Shown in pieces: positions 7,373 through 16,935 of a stretch of 64,000 nt of DNA. Made by a program: the position numbers and the translations under genes. This DNA is from Microcoleus sp. FACHB-831. GTDB lineage: Bacteria > Cyanobacteriota > Cyanobacteriia > Cyanobacteriales > FACHB-T130. Positions within the stretch are counted from its first letter, which is position 1. Each line of letters begins with the position of its first letter. The DNA is taken from positions 1 through 64,000 of the forward strand of contig NZ_JACJON010000040.1 of assembly GCF_014695585.1 (NCBI RefSeq), read 5' to 3'. The notes under the pieces are model-generated. The model was given only the letters and a program-made list of their open reading frames with translations, ran no database searches and was not told the DNA's origin.

Positions 7373-7893
7373 GCAGTGACATAATAGTGACATAATTTAG
7401 TCGTTAGCTCCCTTCTGCGATGTCACCTTCGCGATCGCTTTTTTGATACCGCTTTCATCATAAGCATATACAAAATTTATCGCAGACTATACTCTGACGT
7501 TCCATACTACATCAGAGAACTTCTCATCAGGCATTAGTGACAAGTTGCGTTGACCTTAATTTGTAACTAAATGAGATACAAGGAAGATGCTGCTGACAGG
7601 AACAGCAACCAGCCTCGAAAACTGGCGTACAGCTAATAACTGTAACGGTAGCTCTTTCCCCCGCCTTGCTAAAAATTGCCTCATCTTCCGTTATCCATCG
7701 CAAGCCGAATAGCGAGGCGCACCGTTGACATCGTGTTGTAGAAGGGGCAGTACCTTCATGGTGGATTTAGTTTAGCTTGGCTTAACGTCGGCTTGTCACC
7801 CAATCGGGTGAGGTGTTATGTCGGTTGTTGTTTGTAGTATGTCTGTAGTAAGGCGTAACTGCAATAAATGCAGCAGCTTAAGCATTAAACATT
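7373..7893. other. Non-coding stretch with stem-loops and a direct-repeat promoter element
   Basis: There is no convincing gene; a 41-codon frame at 7587-7712 has an upstream AAGGAAG but no recognisable product. Perfect small hairpins occur: GAAGG/CCTTC near 7741-7757 and TCACCC/GGGTGA with an AATC loop near 7796-7811. GCTTAAC (7780-7786) and GTTATGT (7815-7821) flank the second hairpin in an attC-like way. A TGTAGTAT-type direct repeat (7833-7850) lies 44 bases before the next gene. Confidence 0.45.
7833..7850 (+). promoter_or_regulatory. TGTAGTA direct repeat upstream of the double-GNAT gene
   Basis: TGTAGTAT and TGTAGTA are spaced 11 bases start to start. The same arrangement, with nearly identical spacer, occurs in the promoter at 8898-8916. 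This suggests a common DNA-binding regulator. Confidence 0.5.
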
Positions 7894-8853
<960 letters not shown>

Positions 8854-8887
8854 TTGGCTCTTGCTAAAAAATCTTGCTGCCGAACTC

Positions 8888-9187
<300 letters not shown>

Positions 9188-9304
9188 CTCAATATCTCAA
9201 GTTAGATATAGGTTTGCCCGTGCGCTCACAAGTTTTTGTTGCTAAAAACGGTAACTCTGCAATAGATTTTTCGACTTGCACGCCACAGCAATAAAAGTTT
9301 TCAA

Positions 9305-9493
9305 CCCGCGCCCTAACAGGTGAAGCATACACACAATCCGCCATTTAAGCGGGAGGTTGTGGGTTCGATTCCCACCAGTTCCACTATTAGGAGACAAAAG
9401 TAAAAAATAACTTTTTACTTTTGTCTTCATCAAGGGACTGTAGCTCAAAGGTAGAGCGCCAAAAGTGAACTCGCTTTTCTAACTTGCGCGGGG
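9305..9493 (+). ncRNA. yrlA: YrlA-type bacterial Y RNA (circularly permuted tRNA mimic)
   Basis: Bacterial Y RNAs tether the ring protein Ro60/Rsr to partners; YrlA members carry a tRNA-like head. Here a tRNA can be read in permuted order. A T arm (9359-9375: GTGGG, TTCGATT loop, CCCAC) is followed by an acceptor 3' strand (9376-9382 CAGTTCC) and a closing hairpin of 14 perfect pairs (9393-9425). Then come the acceptor 5' strand (9434-9440 GGGACTG, six Watson-Crick pairs plus one G-U) and a D arm (9443-9457, GCTC/GAGC). The missing anticodon arm is replaced by a long stem whose base pairs CCCGCGC (9305-9311) with GCGCGGG (9486-9492). A free 3' CCA end is absent. This is the architecture reported for YrlA. 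No Ro60 gene lies in the window. Confidence 0.75.
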
Positions 9494-9586
9494 TCAATAT
9501 TACGATTAGTGCGGAATTGGATACAGGTAAAGCTGGAAATGCTTCCCACACCTGCACATAATTAGACACAAAAAAAGGTTCTACTT

Positions 9587-9716
9587 CGCGCCCTTATCAA
9601 GAAAGCGTACATACATCTAGTGCTAGCTCGTCTGTAGGCTATCGCCCCATAAAAATGGGGTCACGGATTCGCCTATTGTGTATGCAAATGAAAACAAAGA
9701 TTTCTTAACTGGCGCT
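9587..9716 (+). ncRNA. Y-RNA-stem-like element 2
   Basis: It shares the basal stem of the YrlA-like RNA. The 5' strand is CGCGCC (9587-9592) and AAGAAAGC (9599-9606); the 3' strand is TTTCTTAACT followed by GGCGC (9701-9715). GCGCC pairs with GGCGC and AAGAAA with TTTCTT. Inside, CATACA (9610-9615) pairs with TGTATG (9679-9684) and encloses a CCCCA/TGGGG hairpin. The head is not a permuted tRNA as in the upstream element, and its other arms are weak. It may be a diverged Y RNA; expression is unproven. Confidence 0.5.
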
Positions 9717-9801
9717 GAGCCATCTAAATTCAAAGGATAACTATGCAGTAAAATCTACCACAAAAGCTAAACCATGCTTACTTGTGGAGACATACTATTC
9801 T

Positions 9802-10266
9802 ATGGCACGCGATCCAATTCCAACCTGGTATTTTGCCTTAGTGGTAGTTCGTTTAGAACACCGTTTTCTATTAATTCATGAAAGTACACACGGTCAGAAT
9901 TGGCATTTACCCGCTGGGAGAGTAGAGCCAGGAGAAACTCTTGTAGATGCTGCTAAGCGAGAAACGCTAGAAGAAAGCAGCATTCCGGTAATAATTGAAG
10001 GAATTCTGCGAATTGAGCATACAACTTATCCAGAGAATAGGGCGAGGTTAAGAGTTATTTTTGTGGCTCGTCCGCAAGACAATACTCCTCCGAAAAGTAT
10101 TCCTGATGAACACTCATTAGGTGCTGCTTGGTTTTCTTTAGAAGAATTAGATAAATTGTCACTTCGAGAAGAAAAGGTTCGAGAAATGTTGAAATATATC
10201 GCTAGCGGTGGGCAGATTTACCCCCTTGAGTTGATAACTACCGAAACTGCGCTTTATAAAGTTTAG
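9802..10266 (+). CDS. Nudix hydrolase
   Basis: A 154-aa single-domain Nudix protein, hydrolysing a nucleoside-diphosphate-linked substrate with Mg2+. The Nudix box is GRVEPGETLVDAAKRE followed by TLEESSI, matching GX5EX7REUXEEXGU except that the G before the last position is S. An upstream LPAGRV and strands ALVVVRLEHRFLLI fit the fold. The ATG at 9802 is chosen; a GTG 18 bases upstream (9784) is possible. It sits between two Y-RNA-like elements, starting 86 bases after element 2 and ending 9 bases before element 3. An RNA-cap or nucleotide-sanitising role is possible but inferred. Confidence 0.82.
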   Translation: MARDPIPTWYFALVVVRLEHRFLLIHESTHGQNWHLPAGRVEPGETLVDAAKRETLEESSIPVIIEGILRIEHTTYPENRARLRVIFVARPQDNTPPKSIPDEHSLGAAWFSLEELDKLSLREEKVREMLKYIASGGQIYPLELITTETALYKV

Positions 10267-10274
10267 AATTTTCA

Positions 10275-10398
10275 CTCCGCGCCATGAGTTAGAAAGCTTA
10301 CATACTAACCAAATTGCGTTAGGCGCTTGATTAAAAAGCGGGATAATGCAGGTTCAAATCCTGAGTATGAGTAAATGGCTTTCTTAGCTTGCGCGGAG
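10275..10398 (+). ncRNA. Y-RNA-stem-like element 3 with cloverleaf-like head
   Basis: The basal stem pairs CTCCGCGC (10275-10282) with GCGCGGAG (10391-10398) and AGAAAGC (10291-10297) with GCTTTCT (10378-10384). The head reads in normal tRNA order: CATACT (10301-10306) pairs with AGTATG (10364-10369); CTAAC/GTTAG forms a D-like arm; CGCTT/AAGCG with a 7-base loop forms an anticodon-like arm; CAGG-TTCAAAT-CCTG (10349-10363) forms a T-like arm. It is not a normal tRNA: position 33 is not U, and the acceptor continues into the long stem. The shared stem suggests the same binding protein as the YrlA-like RNA. Confidence 0.55.
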
Positions 10399-10425
10399 TA
10401 TCCAAGCTCAAAAAGAGGTTGAGTA

Positions 10426-11148
10426 ATGAGCGAACACCGTTTAAATGAAATTGTGATTGAACGTCCTCGTAGAGGAATGAGGATAAGTTCAAAAAAAGTT
10501 GGAGGCTACAAGAAAGCTCTGCAAAAATTGACTGAAGAAGCGATTGTAGATGGGTTGCTATCTCCTTATTTAATAAAACCCAGACATACCACAAAGCACT
10601 TTTCAGATCATCTAGGTCCATTGTATCGCTGGCTGCGTTCTAAAGTGGGGCAGCGTTGGGATGATGCATACAGCGAGCTATGTCGGAGCCTTGATAGTAG
10701 CACAATAACTGGGCGACACGTTTTGTCTCATGTATGGCATTTTGTGGAACTAAATGTTGTGCTTATTGACGGCGTTCCTTACCGTAAAGATAGACAAGAA
10801 TACCCCCTTGATCGTTTTTGTTGGACATGGAAAAATCAACTTTACGTCAATCCGGAAACAGGAATTCTTTCGATAGCTGAGAAAGCGCCAAAGGAACTTC
10901 CTAAAAAGCGGGAAGATTTGGTTGTGATAGACAAATACCATCATTATCGAAAGGTGGATGATGTTTTGTTTCGGATCGTCCTTCAAGACTTGCCACCCAT
11001 GAGCAAAGCTACAGATATTGTACTGAAGGCGACTATCAATGCTTCGATAGCATGGCAAGAATACGGTAGTGAAGTCTATGCTGTTAGCAAACAGCAATGT
11101 AGTAAGAAGGAAATTAAGTTCATCATGAAGCAATTGGCTAAAAATTAG
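10426..11148 (+). CDS. Hypothetical protein (240 aa) beside Y-RNA-like elements
   Basis: Not recognised as a named family. It is a basic soluble protein. The most family-like block is PLYRWLRSKVGQRWDDAYSE (about residues 65-84) followed by ITGRHVLSHVWHFVELNV, and then YPLDRFCWTW near residue 127. It ends in a basic helix (KKEIKFIMKQLAKN). No signal peptide or membrane span is present. An AAGAGG lies 9-14 bases upstream of the ATG. The basic character and its position 28 bases after element 3 would suit an RNA-binding partner of the Y-like RNAs, but this is inference. Confidence 0.65.
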   Translation: MSEHRLNEIVIERPRRGMRISSKKVGGYKKALQKLTEEAIVDGLLSPYLIKPRHTTKHFSDHLGPLYRWLRSKVGQRWDDAYSELCRSLDSSTITGRHVLSHVWHFVELNVVLIDGVPYRKDRQEYPLDRFCWTWKNQLYVNPETGILSIAEKAPKELPKKREDLVVIDKYHHYRKVDDVLFRIVLQDLPPMSKATDIVLKATINASIAWQEYGSEVYAVSKQQCSKKEIKFIMKQLAKN

Positions 11149-11341
11149 GCCGATTGTAAATTTATTACCAGGCTAATAGATAAAGTCAGATTTAATTGAC
11201 TAATAGCTGGCATCGGTAGTCTATTAAACCACAGTTTCGCTTTTAATCATAAATTCAACTATGGCAGGTTGGAAGTGAAGACGATGTGGTGGGAAGCGTT
11301 GGTTTTTAATATTAATTTTTTTATTGGTACTGGAGGTATGT

Positions 11342-12156
<815 letters not shown>

Positions 12157-12268
12157 ACTCTTAAAAAAGGACAAACTGCACTTATCGTAGGGTGGAGATT
12201 GCCGACCATTTAAGCGTTATACAGTTTGGACAGAGCAATAAAAATTATTAGTCAAGGAGGAATAAAAG

Positions 12269-12931
12269 ATGGTGGAAATAACTGTACAAACCGTCAAACA
12301 ACTGCGTCTAAAAACAGGCGCAGGCATGATGAATTGTAAAAAGGCGCTGAATGAAACAAATGGCGATATGGCGAAAGCGATCGCATGGCTGCGCCAACAA
12401 GGTATAAATAGCACCAGATGCAAAGGTGGCAATGCAATTGCGGCAGAAGGAATTATTGACAGCTACATTCATACTGGTGGTAAAGTCGGCGTGCTAGTGG
12501 AAGTTAACTGCGAAACTGACTTTGTAAGTCGCAGCGAAGTATTTCAAAGCTTGGTACGGAACATCGCCATGCAAATTGCAGCTTGTCCGAATGTGGAATA
12601 CGTGAAAGTGGCAGACATCCCGGCTGAAATTGTCGAGAAAGAAACACAAATCGAAATGGGACGGGATGACTTGGCTAACAAACCAGCAAACATCAAAGAA
12701 AAAATTGTTCAAGGACGAATTGAAAAACGCCTGAAAGAAATGTCTTTGATGGATCAGCCCTACATTCGCGATCAAAATATTGTTGTGGAAGAACTTGTTA
12801 AGCAAGCGATCGCCCAACTCCGCGAAAATATCCAAGTGCGTCGCTTCGTCCGCTTTGAGTTAAGCGAAGGTATTGAAAAACCAGAAACTAACTTTGCCCA
12901 AGAAGTTGCTGCACAAATCGGCGGCGGGTAA
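12269..12931 (+). CDS. tsf: Elongation factor Ts paralogue
   Basis: A 220-aa EF-Ts, the nucleotide-exchange factor for EF-Tu. It has the N-terminal UBA-like domain ([19 protein letters not shown]), the EF-Tu-contacting TDFV motif in [12 protein letters not shown], and the conserved RGDD-like [20 protein letters not shown]. The end is [15 protein letters not shown]. The length fits cyanobacterial EF-Ts. It is not downstream of rpsB, the normal tsf context, and differs at usually conserved spots such as [13 protein letters not shown] in place of a Lys-rich IASAGKK-like segment, so a second copy is likely. AAGGAGG lies 9 bases upstream. Another tsf should exist elsewhere if this is a paralogue. 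Confidence 0.85.
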   Translation: MVEITVQTVKQLRLKTGAGMMNCKKALNETNGDMAKAIAWLRQQGINSTRCKGGNAIAAEGIIDSYIHTGGKVGVLVEVNCETDFVSRSEVFQSLVRNIAMQIAACPNVEYVKVADIPAEIVEKETQIEMGRDDLANKPANIKEKIVQGRIEKRLKEMSLMDQPYIRDQNIVVEELVKQAIAQLRENIQVRRFVRFELSEGIEKPETNFAQEVAAQIGGG

Positions 12932-13428
12932 GAAAACTGACAGGTTATAGTGTGTGGGGTAGGTCGAAAAACCTACCCTACTTGCTAGAGAAGGGAATCA
13001 AATAGCGATCGCTTAATAATTCAAAACAAGGATGGCGATCGCGCCTATATTTTCTGATGGAAATTCTGAAGCCACAGCTACAATTACTAATTAATAATTA
13101 GAGCGGTTAAATGGTTCAATAGTAGGGTGGGCGCTACCCACCCTACTAAAAATGGTTGGGTTCGTTTATCCAACTCTCTAACTTATCGGATGCTATAAAT
13201 TTCCAGGCTTATCTTCTGCTCAGATCCGCTATTACTAGCAAAACCAGATTTAGCTTATCAGTCTGAAGTACAAGTCGCAAAGAGCATAGGTTTTGAGTAG
13301 GATTTGATAGCAAACGAGGTTTTAATTGAAATGCTCAGACATTCCATCCGATTGCTACTGCACTACCTCAAATTCTGGGGCGTACCAGTCCCAGCGTGAT
13401 TTATCCCTTCATTCAGCAACGCCAGATA
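12932..13428. other. Non-coding stretch with palindromic repeats
   Basis: A GGGTAGGT/ACCTACCC hairpin with a CGAAAA loop (about 12957-12978) follows the EF-Ts paralogue and could end its transcript, although no clear T run follows. A second hairpin, GTAGGGTGGG with CCCACCCTAC (about 13122-13146), belongs to a repeat seen again near 40838-40861 and partly near 55338. Nothing coding is seen. Confidence 0.55.
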
Positions 13429-14577
13429 TTAAAGTGGTAAAATCTGCCGCAGTGTTTCCAATAGCCGATCCACATTTTCGGCGCGACTGTTGAATCCCAT
13501 TAGACCTACGCGCCAGACTTTACCAGCGAGTTCGCCAAGTCCGCCGCCAATCTCAATGTTGTACTCATTCAACAACTGACGCGCGATCGCCTTACCATCG
13601 ACACCTTCTGGAATGCAAACAGTTGTAAGCGTTGGCAATCGGAATTCTCGTTCAACATGAAGCTTAAGTCCTAAATCTTCTAATCCCTCCCACAGGTACT
13701 CGACGTTCTTTTGATGACGAGTCCAGCAATTTTCTAATCCTTCTTCTGTAATCAAACGCAGCGCTTCCCGCAAGGCATAATACAAGTTAATTGGGGCGGT
13801 GTGGTGATAAGTGCGTTCGCTACCCCAATACTTACCCAACAACGTCATATCTAAATACCAATTCGCCACTTTTGTACGACGTTGTTGCATTTTTTCAACC
13901 GCACGCGACCCCATCGTAAATGGCGAAGCACCCGGCGGACAACCTAGCCCTTTCTGACTACAACTATAAGCTAGGTCAACTTTCCATTCATCTAAGAACA
14001 AGGGAACGCCACCCATACTTGTCACCGTATCCACCAACAGCAAACAGTCGAATTCACGACAGAGATCGCCGACTCCTTCCAACGGTTGACGCGCCCCAGT
14101 AGATGTTTCGGCATTAACTAAAGCCAGAATAGCAGGGCGATGAGTTTCCAAGGCTGCGCGAATTTCTTCTAGTGCGAAGACTTGTCCCCAAGGCTTGTTA
14201 ATGGTTCGCACATCTGCGCCATAACGTCCAGCCATGTCAACGAGGCGGTTGCCGAAGTAACCACTCACGCCAACTAGAACCACATCACCGGGTTCAGTTA
14301 CATTGGCGAGGGTTGCTTCCATTGCTGCGGTTCCCGTACCGCTGACAGCAATGGTGAGCGGGTTTTCTGTCTGCCAAACATAGCGCAGCAATGCCTGGAT
14401 TTCGTCCATCAGTGCGAGAAACGTTGGGTCGAGGTGTCCAACAGGAGGGGTATTCATCGCCTGGAGGACGGCGGGATGGATATTCGATGGGCCTGGGCCG
14501 AGTAGGAGGCGATTCGGCATTTCCAGGGGATTGAGTTGTAACCGTTGAGTGTTGTTGATGGAGAGTGTTAGCGTCAT
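13429..14577 (-). CDS. Class V aminotransferase (alanine/serine-glyoxylate type)
   Basis: A 382-aa PLP enzyme of the alanine-glyoxylate/serine-glyoxylate aminotransferase family. In cyanobacteria it is often mislabelled as a soluble hydrogenase subunit. It would turn glyoxylate from photorespiration into glycine. Visible marks are RLLLGPGPSNIHP at the start of the catalytic fold, SGTGTAAMEATLAN, LLVDTVTSMGGV with the PLP-ring Asp, and the Schiff-base lysine K209 in SCSQKGLGCPPG. ERTYHHTAP precedes the C-terminal domain. About 20 residues precede the usual start; the ATG 57 bases in (MPNRLLL) is an alternative. Confidence 0.88.
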   Translation of the reverse strand: MTLTLSINNTQRLQLNPLEMPNRLLLGPGPSNIHPAVLQAMNTPPVGHLDPTFLALMDEIQALLRYVWQTENPLTIAVSGTGTAAMEATLANVTEPGDVVLVGVSGYFGNRLVDMAGRYGADVRTINKPWGQVFALEEIRAALETHRPAILALVNAETSTGARQPLEGVGDLCREFDCLLLVDTVTSMGGVPLFLDEWKVDLAYSCSQKGLGCPPGASPFTMGSRAVEKMQQRRTKVANWYLDMTLLGKYWGSERTYHHTAPINLYYALREALRLITEEGLENCWTRHQKNVEYLWEGLEDLGLKLHVEREFRLPTLTTVCIPEGVDGKAIARQLLNEYNIEIGGGLGELAGKVWRVGLMGFNSRAENVDRLLETLRQILPL

Positions 14578-14877
14578 TATCTGTTTTAGGGTGTAGAGCT
14601 TTTCCAGTAGACGATAACTTAAAGTTTAAAGGCTGCGTGCAAGCAACGCTAATGATACTGATGTGCGATCGCCGCTTTGTTGAACGCAGTCATTAGGTCG
14701 TCAATACACCTACTTTCATATAACCGCAACAAAACTTGTTCAGATATCCGACTTCTCTAAGAAGTCGGATATCTTGCCAGAAACGCGAATTTTTATCGCG
14801 CCGCGCTGCTAACGCCCTCATCTCAATCAAAGTGCGATATTTAAAGCATATCCTTGGGAGAATTGCTCCCCCTTCAA
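14578..14877. other. Intergenic region with a strong hairpin
   Basis: A 13-bp perfect stem with a 5-base loop occupies 14743-14773 (GATATCCGACTTC / GAAGTCGGATATC). It lies between the start of the aminotransferase gene and the end of the PRC-barrel gene, both on the minus strand. It may terminate the PRC gene or be a dispersed repeat. Nothing else is visible. Confidence 0.55.
14743..14773. terminator. 13-bp perfect hairpin (terminator or repeat)
   Basis: GATATCCGACTTC and its exact complement flank the loop TCTAA. There is no long T run on either strand, so a dispersed palindromic repeat is equally possible. Confidence 0.4.
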
Positions 14878-15663
14878 TCAGCCTATGTCCTTGTTCTCAG
14901 GTAACTCAGCAACGTTCGTTATAGATTCAGCTGTAGTATCAATTGTTTTTAATTCTGGGACAGGTTCAGAAGCTTTTTGTAGTTGATCTTTCACTTCAGA
15001 GACTTTTTCTTTGGCTTTCTCTGTTATTTCTTGAGTTTTGTCTTTTACTTGCTCGGCTAGATTTTGAGTTCTGTTCTTTACCGCCTCTAAGTCCCGCTTG
15101 GTTTTCTCCAAGTCATCCTTTAGCAACTCTGTCGCTTGATTAACTTTTTGATTCAGTCCCTCTGCATACTGCGTTGGTACTTGAACAATGGCATCATCGA
15201 CAATTACTCGTTTGCTACCAACGCTGGCGATCGCTACTATCGGTAGCAAATAAACTCCATCCAAGACACCGCGCCAACCACTAGAGACAAATAAATAACT
15301 AACTACAGCGCCAGTCTCAGATTCAAATATATAATCCACTAGCTTGCCAACTTTATTGCCAGCGTCCGTCCAAACTTCATGACCAATTAGCGAAACCACC
15401 TGTTCTGGCTTTTCTGGTTCGGCTCCGCCTGGGCTGTTATTGACTAAAATACTATCACCGCCAACCCGAGCCACTTGATCCCACGCAAACGAATGTTTTT
15501 TGTTGCCTAAAAATCCTGACTTACAGGTAAAACCTACAACTTGATGAGCTACCGAATTTAGCCACACAGAAGAAACCCTACCTACTTCTTCCGCTGTGCT
15601 GCGCTCTAGCACCAGCCGATTTAGCAATTCACTCTGCCTAATTATCTGTTGTTCTGTACTCAT
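14878..15663 (-). CDS. PRC-barrel domain protein with C-terminal coiled coil
   Basis: A 261-aa protein. Two PRC-barrel-like halves occupy about residues 10-80 (LLNRLVLERSTAEEVGRVSS and on) and 90-160 (LIGHEVWTDAGNKVGKLVDY and on). PRC barrels are known from photosynthetic reaction centre subunit H and from RimM. A long amphipathic helix follows (about 165-235), rich in Lys, Glu and Asp with LEA-like repeats such as EKAKEKVSEVKDQ. It probably acts in membrane- or pigment-associated assembly or stress protection, but no substrate is known. It is soluble by sequence and stands alone on the minus strand. Confidence 0.82.
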   Translation of the reverse strand: MSTEQQIIRQSELLNRLVLERSTAEEVGRVSSVWLNSVAHQVVGFTCKSGFLGNKKHSFAWDQVARVGGDSILVNNSPGGAEPEKPEQVVSLIGHEVWTDAGNKVGKLVDYIFESETGAVVSYLFVSSGWRGVLDGVYLLPIVAIASVGSKRVIVDDAIVQVPTQYAEGLNQKVNQATELLKDDLEKTKRDLEAVKNRTQNLAEQVKDKTQEITEKAKEKVSEVKDQLQKASEPVPELKTIDTTAESITNVAELPENKDIG

Positions 15664-16014
15664 AATAAAAACCCTATGGACTTTTAATAAAAGTCGCCCT
15701 AGCCACGCTTATATATTTGTAGGCTATGGGTCGGCTTTGGACTAGGAGCAAGAATATTGCTACCGCTATCAACCGAGCCAAAACAGGTAGCCCTTATCAT
15801 ATTCGGGCTAATTTGTCTACAGTTGTATAGAATTCGCTGCCTACATAGGTAGTAGATACTAACATCCTCCCATCAGCAGCATAGCAGTTAAGACATATGC
15901 GATTTGTGTAAAGCAAGTCAGCAGGATACTCACAGGAGCAAGTAAGCATCTTTTTTTACTGCTTTGTCAGGCTTTTCCTCTGTCATACAAAAACCAGCAA
16001 CTTCAAGGCTTAGA
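15664..16014. other. Intergenic region, no feature seen
   Basis: About 350 bases upstream of the PRC-barrel gene. I see no reading frame or clear stem-loop. Promoter elements must lie here but none is close to consensus. Confidence 0.4.
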
Positions 16015-16536
16015 TCAATTCTTAACTTCGGGTTGTGTTATTTCCTCTATATTTGTGTTTCTGGGCGGAGTTATAAAAGTCTGGGTCTCTTTTGATGGGT
16101 CTTCACTTTTTGAAGAGCCAGGTCGCTTCCCAGCCACCGTTTTGATCTTAGTGGCCGGATCGGCAGATCCCATGCGAATTTGAATTTTCGGCCCGGAGCT
16201 GGCTAGGCGAATAATCAGCCCGTCAACTACCGCCACTTGGTTGATCCGTTTCCCATCTATATAAGTACCATTGGCACCTAGACTCACAACTTCCCAAGCA
16301 GAACCATTGCGCCTTAGCTCGACATGGTGACGTGAAACTACGGCGCTATAGAGAATTACATCATTATCAGTTGATCGACCAATACGAACAACTGATTCCG
16401 GTTCAAAAGTCCAACTCTGAACCGGGATAGACTGGATAGGATGCAGCAGGCTGAGGGTAATCACCGATCTTACATACTTGAAAGATTTCCACCTTTCGGC
16501 CTGTAACTCGCAAATTGGGAAACAGAGCGAAAACAA
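16015..16536 (-). CDS. FHA-domain protein
   Basis: A 173-aa protein with one forkhead-associated domain (about residues 28-120), which binds phosphothreonine peptides. The core motifs are visible: VVRIGRSTDNDVIL (GR-S), VVSRHHVEL (SRxH) and GANGTYIDGKRI (NGTYIDG). The C-terminal 50 residues are polar and probably disordered. The first 24 residues do not look like an FHA N-terminus; a GTG near 16464 (start VITLSLLHP) is an alternative. A zinc-ribbon/FHA protein lies upstream on the same strand. FHA proteins usually work with Ser/Thr kinases; none is in view. Confidence 0.8.
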   Translation of the reverse strand: MFSLCFPICELQAERWKSFKYVRSVITLSLLHPIQSIPVQSWTFEPESVVRIGRSTDNDVILYSAVVSRHHVELRRNGSAWEVVSLGANGTYIDGKRINQVAVVDGLIIRLASSGPKIQIRMGSADPATKIKTVAGKRPGSSKSEDPSKETQTFITPPRNTNIEEITQPEVKN

Positions 16537-16935
16537 TTTAAATAGCTTTGTCCGACAGCATAAGCGGGCTTGCTGCGATCGCTCCCACTATTTCCTTTTT
16601 CTGCGAGCCTGACTTGCTCTGAAGTAGTTTCCCAAACCAGAGTATAAGTGATACTTTGTTTAGGCCGTACCTTCATCGCTTGCCCTGGCTAATTAGTTGT
16701 GGGCTTGGGGGAGCTTTACAGGACTGAATACTCCCAAAGCTCAGTTAATAGCTTTGGATATAACAGACCTTTATGTGTTCTGGCACTTAGTACCGCTTAG
16801 TTCCAAGAGCCAGCATCACGATACGATGCTCAATTATCAACTCAAGACTATCACTTAAAACCCGTGTAGGCAATTGCAATAATCACCCAGCGTGTTTGTT
16901 GTGACGTGCCTTCTTGCCACATATTCGCCAAAGTC
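16537..16935. other. Intergenic region, no feature seen
   Basis: About 400 bases between the two FHA genes, with no convincing reading frame. Minus-strand frames here lack any domain signature. The separation argues against a simple operon. Confidence 0.4.

Noticed and set aside
7587-7712. 41-codon ORF with AAGGAAG upstream
   Set aside because: No family pattern, and it sits in a structured non-coding stretch; chance cannot be excluded.
9345-9460. Two ordinary tRNA genes (one with T arm, one with D arm)
   Set aside because: Neither half is a complete tRNA, and the acceptor strands pair with each other across the hairpin, which fits a permuted Y RNA better.
10301-10370. A functional tRNA at element 3
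   Set aside because: The anticodon-like loop lacks U33, the D loop lacks GG, and the acceptor stem continues into a longer helix.
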